A stretch of 64,000 bases of DNA from assembly GCF_051622035.1 (NCBI RefSeq), contig NC_135362.1, positions 21,971,001 through 22,035,000 of the forward strand, in the 5' to 3' direction. The position numbers and the translations under genes were made by a program. Position 1 is the stretch's first letter. Each line of letters begins with the position of its first letter. Below, piece after piece: positions 55,779 through 64,000 of this stretch. The notes beneath the pieces are model-generated. The model was given only the letters and a program-made list of their open reading frames with translations. It had not been told where the DNA came from and ran no database searches. Source of the stretch: Arctopsyche grandis. Lineage: Eukaryota; Arthropoda; Insecta; Trichoptera; Hydropsychidae.

Positions 55779-56240
55779 AGCAGAATCGATTAGTAGTCAG
55801 CATATAATGCTTTGAACAAAGTGGTCACGTGTACAAATCCCACTGGTTTCTGCTGGCCAGACCATGGATTTGTTTCCTATCAAAGTGTTCCAATTTATCT
55901 GATTTTTACATACCTCCTTTACGTTTCACTTATCAACAAATTGGCAACCTTACGCATTTTCTCGTAAAATCTCGAGTTTTCTGCAATCTCAAATTTCGCT
56001 GAAATGTATAAAATGCTTCAAATTTACAAATTTGACCACAAATGTCTCTGTGGATGTCAATTCCCTGAATTGTTTAAAAATGCTGCAAATTTACAAATTT
56101 GACCATATAGGTCTCTATGCGTGTTAATTAATATGGATGTACTTTGTATAATACTAACAATACTTGTATTAAATGTAGAATGTTTCGGGCCGGAAAGGCG
56201 CATTGGGGTTACTTGTTAGGCCTTCCTGGTATAAATTAAA
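55779..56240 (+). mobile_element. SINE (tail A) with duplicated body segment
   Basis: Head CCAGCAGAATCGATTAGTAG, inverse arm GGTTTCTGCTGGCC, shortened central domain. A roughly 75-bp body unit (ATGCTTCAAATTTACAAATT / ATGCTGCAAATTTACAAATT, then TTGACCA) is present twice. Tail A at 56190-56229 has one mismatch and one wobble in its stem. Confidence 0.85.
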
Positions 56241-56304
56241 AAATTAAATTATTATACATAATAGGTATACATTGGAATAAATATACATATCTATATAAAT
56301 ATTT

Positions 56305-56580
56305 AAAAGAATTTATTCTGAGTATAATCTGTAGTGCTGCTGATCAGACTTGGATATTTGTGACTCCAAATCGATCCTTCCCTATCAGAACTTGCCAATT
56401 TATCTGATTTAATTGTTTAAACGGTTCCATCACCAAATTGGCAAAAACCATCCTATCCACTATGTCACCACTACTTGAATGTGATTTCAAAAAATTACAA
56501 TCTATAAATGTATACATGTCCAAATTTTATACCACAGATGTCGCCCTGAGGCAAAACCCGTAATGACATCATGGAAATCA
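56305..56580 (+). mobile_element. SINE subfamily 2 (tail C), 5'-truncated
   Basis: Starts TTTATTCTGAGTATAATC like the copy at 31275, then TGCTGCTGATCAGACTTGG, central domain and tail C, in which GATGTC (56537-56542) pairs with GACATC (56565-56570) around a loop ending CCGTAAT. Confidence 0.8.
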
Positions 56581-57270
56581 ATATTAAATCTAAAAAGTGT
56601 ACATTTCGTTCGTTAATGAACATACTAGTTTGTTCATACACAAACCCATCTGTCCAGTTATATTATACACAAAAGAACAAATTGAAAAACGAGCTAGTTT
56701 GTTCATGCACAAATTATTAGAGATTAGTTTTAATATTCTCAATCGTTTGTCCCATCCTCCATGTCTGCATGCGTACTCTATGTTGCAATATTTATAAAAT
56801 CAGAGGAAACTGGAATTATCGCAACGTTGCAATGTGGTTTTCATAGGATTTCCCACTGTACTTGCCGTTTTGACACCTAAAAGTTTCATGCAACACTTGA
56901 TGGAAGTTTTGCTGTTAGCACTTAAACTAAAACCTATAGATCATGTATGGACAAACTAATAGTCTCTTCATGAACATACTGGAGTGAACCTTTGGACTGT
57001 AACACATATACATAAAACCTCCATATTCAACTTCACCGTCCATCTATTCTATTCATTGATTTTTTAATGTCAACCCATGGGATTTTTTAGTTTTAAAATC
57101 TTGGAATATTCTGAGATCTTCTTTCTGCCTATAGAAAACAGAATTTTGTTACTAAATTTGATATTTATTTTTACAAGATACAAAATTAATATCATGCAGT
57201 TGTCGTGACGTAGTTGAACTCGTGTGGGTTGGATTCAATTTTCAATTTTATTTCATTTTACTTTATCTTT
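56581..57270. other. Unannotated A+T-rich DNA
   Basis: The 66-codon frame at 56597-56797 contains an internal near-repeat (ACTAGTTTGTTCAT / GCTAGTTTGTTCAT) and is not recognisable as a gene. Confidence 0.45.
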
Positions 57271-57274
57271 GTAT

Positions 57275-57330
57275 GTAGTAACAATAGATGAAGTTTTATG
57301 ATCTAGTGAAAATTCGAACTCGAACCGATT
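57275..57330 (-). repeat. Repeat W, copy
   Basis: Inverse of 43541-43625: ACAATAGATGAAGTTTTATG and GAAAATTCGAACTCGAACCG. Confidence 0.6.
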
Positions 57331-58554
57331 TTTATTTAATTACATATATTTCATTATTTTATTTTAACCTTATGTACATTATATATATACTTATTGTTAT
57401 TTTTTTCGCATACTATTGATGGTAATATTAAGTAATAGAAAAATTTTGAACAAAATCCGACAATCAGAAGTAGAAATTTTGTCTTGTGTGAGTTTCCCTA
57501 AATTAGTGCATCATCAGTGAACGTGTACATATGTATATTGGATTTTGTTTTTATATACTTATTATATTCCTCAAATACATAGAGAAAGTCACGGTTTGGT
57601 CACATCCGATATTTTTATAAAACATCCCCGTCAATTAGGTTCCTCATAGTAAGGAGATAGCTTTTGTTATTCAGTTTTATTTATATTTATTATTATGTTT
57701 TTAAATAGTTGACGACCGCTGTCGAACAGTATGCAAACGAGATTGTTAAACGAGCTGCAAACTGTCCTGTTTATCGATCAACCAGGGTTCAATTTTGATA
57801 CTTGCTGTTACAGAACGACTCGTGTGATTTCAAAGCAACTCGTTGTCTGTGGCTGTGCTTATGTGAGTGTATGTACTGCTGAAATCCCTCTGGAATGAGG
57901 TTCGTTATTCAGTGAAATCATAAACAAACATTTCTTAGGAATATAATAGCGTAGTGATAGTTGGAGGTAAATATACATATGTATGTACATATATAATATA
58001 CAAATATGTACAAGTTCATTTGAATTAATTGCAAGATATTATGAATAGGCATAGTATTTACATATGAACGTACATATATTCAAATTAATTCAATCTATCT
58101 AGTAAACCTCAATATTTTTATTTCTGATTTGGTTCGAAATTTTTTGGATTGCGGTGTCGCATTTGGTCTACTCTATGTATGTAACTATGTGCGAGTTTCA
58201 TCCATTTTATCACCGAGTCACAATCCACTTAAATTTACGAGGAGATCACGTCGCGAATGAGCCCCCGCAAACACGCCGGTTTTGCGCGTCTGGCCGAACC
58301 ACCAATTAACCTTTTCGTCCTGCCAATATATTAAAATGTACAAGCATCGAATGTTTAACCCTTTAATCTTATACACACAGACGATTTATTATATGTATAT
58401 AAAATTCGATCTAGCCCGAAAAACGATATTATATTAAAATCGATATATTATACAATAAACTTAATGACTTTTAAAATTAAAAAAAATTCAAATACGTAGA
58501 ATAGTTTTAATATTTTTTTTTAAATTTAAATGCAGATATTATTTGATAATTAAA
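57331..58554. other. Unannotated DNA
   Basis: Less A+T-rich patches at 57700-57900 and 58180-58330 (GCAAACACGCCGGTTTTGCG, ACCACCAATTAACC) could be small islands. No gene recognised. Confidence 0.4.
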
Positions 58555-58770
58555 ATATGAGTCCAATTTTCAGTTCCAAAAAAACTATCTGTTTGACTTA
58601 ATTCACAAATTGTTATCACTTATTTCAATTCATAATAATATTTTTGAATGTTGTAAACGCAAAATAGTATATTTAATGTTTTGCGAGGTATTTCTCGAAA
58701 TGAAGAAAAATGGACTTACATACATACATATACCACTTTCAATTATAACGGCTCATGTTATAAAATACAT
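58555..58770 (+). repeat. Repeat Q, copy 3
   Basis: GAGTCCAATTTTCAGTTCC, TTGACTTAATTCACAAATTG, TTTTGCGAGGTATTTCTCG, then GAAAAATGGACTTACA. Confidence 0.7.
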
Positions 58771-59480
58771 ATAGTTAGCATGGTATAAGTTGACAGTTGT
58801 CTATAAACGATTTTTATATAATATTTTCCTCTGAAATTCACATTTTGAAAATTACAGAGGCGGCACGTAAAATATTAAAATTATAGAAAGTATAGCATAC
58901 AGTCTAAAATTTCAATAAACATAGTCAAAATGTGAAAGATCTTGATAAATCCGTGGTTTTATAAAATAATGTGTTGAATTTAATATTCGTCGAAAATACG
59001 GGATGGTTTTAGCAAATTAAAATTAATTATTCTAGGTGGATGCGCATTCTGGTTTGCCATTCTACTGGACCATACATGTGTAATGTGTATGCATCTCACA
59101 ATAATTGCACCGAAACGTCCTCAAACAGTAACATTTTCCAATTAAACATTTTATAAAAAGTTTTGAAATGTCACATGGAAGAAAAATAAAACATTAATTT
59201 AAAATATTCATATGATATAATATTCATATGACTAATTAACGGGTTGTTTATTGATTAATACAACTACATATATATATGTATGTCTATAATTGTCAGATTT
59301 TAAGTATTTAAGTTCCCTTTATACAAAAAATTAGACTATAATTGAGTTACGTGTTAATAAAATCGTCGTCTCAAAGTGTACAATGTCGTGTTGTAACAAA
59401 ATTTTATGAGCACGTAGTACATGAATTTTCAGCAATGTGTAGGTGCAACAGCAGCAACTTCAATCAGCAAAGGTAAACAG
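58771..59480. other. Unannotated A+T-rich DNA
   Basis: No feature recognised. Confidence 0.45.
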
Positions 59481-59660
59481 TGCAGCCATCAGATTTGTTT
59501 TATGTGGCGAGTAAAGCTCAATTAGACGTTTAGCGTTAACGAAAAGATCTAACCTAACTCAACCCTCACCTCCAACCCCCGTAAACGAGGCCACCGCGCC
59601 CATAAAACTTTCAACGTCATGAAAATAATGTCAATTTACGAGTTCGAGTCCAGTAAATAA
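59480..59660. other. Small GC-richer island
   Basis: GCTCAATTAGACGTTTAGCG and CCGTAAACGAGGCCACCG. No coding frame. Confidence 0.3.
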
Positions 59661-59677
59661 AACTACACACCTAAGTG

Positions 59678-59704
59678 TGTTTGTGTGTGCGTGTGTGTGT
59701 GTGT
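59678..59704. repeat. (TG)n microsatellite
   Basis: Imperfect TG run. Confidence 0.9.
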
Positions 59705-60400
59705 TAACAAAATACTGGACAAAACGATGCTTCTCAAACATTAAATTGATTAAATCGGGCACCAAAACAAATGTAAGTATGTACATATATTGTCCATTTA
59801 ACGGTAAAATAAAGTAAAAATCGTAAGGGTGACTTATAAATCGAGGAAAATAAATTAATGAAATAAAATTCCAAAAGATAAAAATAACAGGCTAAAATAT
59901 ATGAAGTTGCGTCAGTTTGATTCACGTAATATTTTTTGCAACATCTAATATCGTATTTGTATTGCCCAATAAATAATTTTGCAAGAAATGACAGGTGAAA
60001 ATATTTTTTACTGTACATACGAGATAATAACGATTCGTATCAATTTTATTTATTGTATCCATTACGCACTTAAAGAAATGTCGTACGATTACGTAATTGG
60101 TTCATTGTTTCTCCCTTCTGTATTTCTCCAACATTTCCTCGATCTTTACTTAACGCTCTCTCTCTCTCTCTCTCTCTTTTTCCCTTTATCTCGCTGTATT
60201 GTCTCCTCCTACCTTTCCTCTCTCTCTATTTCCTTTTCCCCAAACATAATGTGATATAACATACAAAGGAAAAGTACTATTATAATACTAGCAACACTGC
60301 TATTTTTGTTTCATAAACATATCAAGCAAAATAATCAGCGATGCCAAAATTGATTCGCCTGTTGTATTTAAATACAGAACTACCCTAGGTTGAGATTTTT
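59705..60400. other. Unannotated DNA with (CT)n
   Basis: (CT)n at about 60154-60177 within a pyrimidine-rich stretch. No gene recognised. Confidence 0.45.
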
Positions 60401-60479
60401 TTATATTATTTTTGTCAGCATTATTTTGTGAATTGACAATAGTTTTATTTTTTATTAAACATTTATTATGTAGGTTTAA

Positions 60480-60865
60480 TGAAAAATCGATACTGAAAGG
60501 TAAAAGAAGCGTTACAAAAATGCCTTCCGAACTTAAATCACTTTCATGCTATATGAGATTAAAATTAGTGGATCTTTCCACATTTGAGACGAAAAGAGTG
60601 AGAGGTTTTTCGAATATAATCGAAGTTTTTAAAATGATTAATAATCACTACAATTGTCCGATGATAGCGTTCAACAAAAACACGCATCTGAGGAGTCATA
60701 CTTTGACTCAGAAATAAGAGGATTCTTATTTTCAAATAGAGAGCTTAAAACTAGGAATTGTCTACTAAATGAATTAGTAACATTTATTAATACAAACCTC
60801 TTTAAAAATTTACTTGAAAATTTCCTAAAAATTAACGGCTTTGTGTTGTTCATATTGTTATAGTA
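60480..60865 (+). pseudogene. CR1/L2-like LINE C-terminus, frameshifted
   Basis: Frame 1 reads LKLVDLSTFETKRVRGFSNI and EVFKMINN with NKNTHLRSHTLTQK. A second frame (from 60654) continues FLFSNRELKTRNCLLNELVT and FINTNLFKNLLENFLKINGF. These are the closing motifs of CR1-type reverse transcriptases (YRRIRGDMI..., FFSNR..., FKNLLD...). The frameshift lies near 60690-60720. Confidence 0.7.
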
Positions 60866-61124
60866 TTTAATATTGTATTTTAAATATAATGATTAACAAA
60901 TCCCTTGGGTTCATCAACTAGTGCCACCTGTCTTTATCTGCCTTATTTTGTGACTTCTTCTACATTTTTCTTGCTAAACAAATTGGTTATTATTATTACA
61001 AAGTATACCTTCTTGTATTCAACAAAGTGAGTATTATTAGTATGTGAGGTGTTATAACAGACTTTATGACCATTTTAAAGCGGGCATCTGTATAAACATA
61101 CATATAATATATTCTTCTAACTAC

Positions 61125-61330
61125 GATAGATCGACGAAAAGAGTGCTCGAATGGTACCCGAGAAAATGTAAAATGGTGTAAGGAAGGCCGCAGGAGAGAT
61201 GTGTGGATGAAATAAAAAAAAATGTTTGTGATGAAATGGATGATAGTTGCCCAAAACAGAGATCAATGGAAGCATGTTGGAGAGGCCATCATCCAGCAGT
61301 GGATGGCGAATGGCTGTGAATGATGATATG
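61125..61330 (+). pseudogene. RTE-like LINE 3' fragment
   Basis: Pieces reading ARVLEWYPR-like, GRPQERCVDEIKKNV and RSMEACWRGHHPAV match the C-terminal tail of insect RTE-type polymerases (RPPxRWxDDI..., WxxLGEAxIQQW). It ends TGAATGATGATATG, a short repeat-like 3' end. Confidence 0.65.
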
Positions 61331-61806
61331 TGGCTATTTTTGGGCGTAGTTCATTTTCCCAGTATTATCCTATTGGCCTATGTTTATCTATAGATGCAGA
61401 TGACAAGGGTTTTCAATATAAAATATAATATGTATGTTAGTAAAATAAATCACAATAAAATAAATAAACAAGTACTATGTATTGAAATAAAACAAATCAA
61501 TAACAATTTAAATATTTTAGATAAGATTCGTCGTTTCCTTTTTCTATTTGTCTGGGAGGTTTATTTATACCTACTTTTGTATTTAGGCTTGCACTTTTGC
61601 ACATACATTTAATGAGATCGGTTCGTCCGTTCATAATAAAAAATAATCCTGTGTTTAACTATTCAACTCCTTTGAGATTATTTTTTAAAATAAAATGAAC
61701 ATACTACTGGCAACTAAACAATGTCTTGCTTAGAGAAAAAAATATTTAGTTAATAGTAATTTCATACAAAAAGTCTCAATTAATGGGTATAGCAGGTACA
61801 TACATA
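61331..61806. other. Unannotated A+T-rich DNA
   Basis: No gene recognised; the 72-codon frame at 61394-61612 is A+T-driven. Confidence 0.45.
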
Positions 61807-62067
61807 TCTAATATAATATGTAATTTCGAAAGAGACTTTGTACGTAACTATGTAATTATTGTTGGTTCGTAGAATTCATGAGGTTCAATTTAATAAAAAA
61901 ACAAATGAATATTGAATAGTTTTATTTTATTGAATATTCATTTGTTTTTTTATTAAATTGAACCTCATGATAAAATAAAACTATTTAATAAAATGTTTAC
62001 TATTAGATTGGCCGTGTTTAATCGCTTTATATTACAAATACCGAGCGAAGCCGGGTAAAACCACTGG
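61807..62067 (+). mobile_element. Helitron (family 1) with internal foldback
   Basis: TCTAATATAATATG start, TTTCGAAAGAGACTTTGTAC, CCGAGCGAAGCCGGGT and CTGG end (62064-62067). A 38-bp stretch (61876-61913) is perfectly inverted at 61933-61970. Confidence 0.85.
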
Positions 62068-62571
62068 TCTAATATATAATTTCGGAAGAGACTTTGTATG
62101 TACATATGTACATACATACGTAACTATCGGTAACCGGAAAAATGCACTCGAGATAGTTGCACTCTTAAGACATCCAAACTTTCAAAGATGCTCAAGTAGA
62201 ACTAATGCAATAGAATTCAACAAAAAAGCGTCAAGGGGTATTTGTATGTTATCTGAGGGTGCTAACTTATTTTTTGTGGAATTCTATTGCGTAAGTAATT
62301 TTTGAGCGCCTTTGAAAATTAGGACTTTTCGAAGCTGCACCACTATCCAGTGCAGTTTAGTGCATTTTTCCGGGAACCGTAACTATCGTTGGTTCGTAGA
62401 ATCCGTGACGTTTAATTTAATAAAAAAACAAATGAATATTCAAATTTTATCAAATTTAAATAAAATAAAACTATATATTCAAATAAATTTAATAAAATAT
62501 TTACTATTAGATTAGCCATGTTTACGCGGTTTTTATTACAAATAGCGAAAGAAGCCGGGTAAAACCACTAG
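62068..62571 (+). mobile_element. Helitron (family 1) joined head-to-tail to the previous one
   Basis: Starts TCTAATATATAATTTCGG at the exact end of the previous element and ends AAGCCGGGTAAAACCACTAG|T. It is interrupted by a 250-bp element at 62129-62378. Confidence 0.85.
62129..62378. mobile_element. 250-bp TIR element nested in Helitron
   Basis: GTAACTATC at 62120-62128 and 62379-62387 is a 9-bp target duplication. Ends GGTAACCGGAAAAATGCACT and (in reverse) GGTTCCCGGAAAAATGCACT are inverted repeats. Inside, GCAATAGAATTC and GAATTCTATTGC are also inverted. MULE-like by duplication size; non-autonomous. Confidence 0.85.
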
Positions 62572-62737
62572 TATACCATAAGTATTCATAGCGATTATTT
62601 CCTTTCAAAAGATTCGAGAACAATATTAATATATTGACTGTTATTCGTCCTTTAATATTCGAAAAAAAGGTTCACGCTCAAAATATAAACTACACCCAAG
62701 AAAAGCTCCCATGGCCACCACTGTCGTACAGCTTGCG

Positions 62738-63030
62738 GGGTCTACCTCACGGCACCGAAAGTCAAAAGATCGAAAAAGCAAATATCGGAAGGCAAAGGTC
62801 GAAAATCGAAAGATCTTAAGTCGAAAGATCAAAAAAAAAGAGTGCATGGTAAACGGTACTATGTATATATAATATATGTATATCAGTGGCATGCGGTGAA
62901 ATTATCTCTCTTTTTGTCATACAGCCTTGTTTAATGTGCACGCGTAGGATACGGAAGGAAAAGCCTCCTCCTCTTGTTCCGAAACGAACATTTTCGATTT
63001 TTTGACTGTCGGTGTGGTGACGGTCACCTC
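62738..63030. mobile_element. Foldback MITE, divergent 293-bp copy
   Basis: Shares GGAAGGCAAAGGTCG, AAGATCTTAAGTCGAAAG and GCATGGTAAACGGTAC with the element at 13377 in its left arm. The right half keeps only the central AAGCCTCCTCCTCTTGTTCC segment and a divergent end. AGCTTGCG at 62730-62737 and 63031-63038 is a perfect 8-bp duplication. Confidence 0.83.
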
Positions 63031-63159
63031 AGCTTGCGTACCCTCAAGATTAGACATATGTATGTAGTTATATATTAGAAAATGAAGTTCAGAAAAATAT
63101 TTATAAAAAAAAACTTTTTTTAATTATACTTATATATTGTGAATAAGTTTGAGAAGCGA

Positions 63160-63840
63160 CAAATTAAATAATACCCTAATCTTGGCGAGGCGATCTCGTG
63201 CGCACGGAGCCATAGGCCGCTCGTAAGGCTTGTTTATCCTCTTTTACGAGTGAAACGAACATACGGTGGAAAAGCACCCCGGCCTCCTCAACCCTTCGAA
63301 GACCGGGGTCGCCTTTTTATTTCTCCGGTCATTAATTATGGCGGCGTCGGAAGTCTTAACTTTTACGAGTGTCGCAGTTTGGCACTTCCGAGCTGATGAA
63401 AGTGCACGGTGGCCGTAATGCGCCCCGGGATTTAGGGACCACCGGACAACGTTCGCGATACGCTTCAACACCTTTACGATTTCTTTTTTTTTTTTTGCGT
63501 AATTTTCACCCTCTCCCGACAATCTTGCAGTCGTTTGAAGTGAACTGGGGTGACGTTTTTGGCGGGCGTTTTCGTTTTGACGGAGCCGGTTCGTCTTACG
63601 CACTTTCGGAAGATAGTTCGGTCAAGGCTTGAAGAACGTTCGCCCTGTTTAAACAAGATTAAATGGAGTGTAAAGTAGTTCGGCTTAATGGCTTCTACGT
63701 GCCAACCCGGTAATTCACTCTAAATAGAAAATTGATACTCGAAAACGTTTACGGGTCACGTTTGTGGTCCGAATTGTGCGTTTCCAAACAAACCCTCGAG
63801 CACGTTCGATTCAAAGCGCCTATTTAAATCGAAATAATTT
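63160..63840. other. GC-rich non-coding island
   Basis: Two TTTTACGAGTG words (63242, 63361), CCGGTCATTAATTATGGCGG (63326), GTTTGGAAACGCAC-like and CpG-rich segments. Frames of 87 and 119 codons lie on opposite strands without domains. Candidate regulatory element. Confidence 0.42.
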
Positions 63841-64000
63841 ATATTCGTATCAAAATGAAAAACAACTCACGTTTACATATATGTATGTATTATTTAGCAA
63901 ATACATACATCGTCTTTAGACGCTTCTAAAGATATCACAGTACATTTAGGAAAATAACATTAAAATTTCATTATATATGTATGTACAACCTATTGTATGC
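63841..64000. other. A+T-rich end of window
   Basis: ACATATATGTATGTATT simple sequence; no feature. Confidence 0.5.

Overview
This window is animal nuclear DNA, most likely from an insect. Evidence: a split gene with GT/AG introns of 63-120 bp, AATAAA poly(A) signals, about two-thirds A+T, dense TACATATGTA-type simple repeats, tRNA-derived SINEs, RTE-, jockey- and CR1-like LINEs, Helitrons ending in CTAG, and TTAA-flanked piggyBac-like elements. Nothing bacterial or organellar is present: no operons, CRISPR, rRNA or true tRNA genes. I cannot name the species. The transposon mix would suit a moth-like genome, but that is an impression only.

The only host gene I can assemble completely is a five-exon deoxycytidylate (dCMP) deaminase on the + strand at 4266-5078 (154 aa). 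Two other traces of host sequence are a frameshifted fragment of a MutS homologue, most like MSH6, at 33005-33240, and a possible exon or UTR exon between good splice sites at 21348-21576. The rest behaves like a gene desert. A background of A+T-rich, transposon-filled DNA is punctuated every 1.5-5 kb by GC- and CpG-richer islands of 200-800 bp. These lack coding logic but carry TAATTA and TTTAYG-like words, and I read them as candidate conserved non-coding or regulatory elements.

Layout. 0-2 kb: minisatellite and a nearly intact RTE-like reverse transcriptase. 2-6 kb: islands, SINEs and the deaminase gene. 6-9.5 kb: islands, a dead jockey-like LINE and a hAT remnant. 11-18 kb: a SINE-dense stretch containing a 401-bp hairpin MITE inserted into a palindrome of SINE heads. 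18-21 kb: LINE 3' end, piggyBac-like element, Helitron pair. 21-34 kb: candidate exon, islands, SINEs, a LINE 3' end with a terminal stem-loop, MSH6 remnant. 34-47 kb: duplicated repeats, TTAA element, a LINE with one frameshift, inverted copies of a roughly 0.5-kb repeat, Helitrons and a 269-bp MITE with a 9-bp target duplication. 47-58 kb: islands, dead RTE copy, solo LTR, foldback elements, SINEs. 58-64 kb: LINE relics, two abutting Helitrons, a MITE and a final island.

The observation I rate highest is structural. The SINEs and one LINE end in a common 3' stem-loop whose loop (GCATTRGG...TGTAAT) is conserved while the 10-bp stem changes completely but stays paired. A SINE family with one central domain, two 5' heads and at least three 3' tails shares this module. 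It is a plausible reverse-transcriptase recognition element that diversified by compensatory change.
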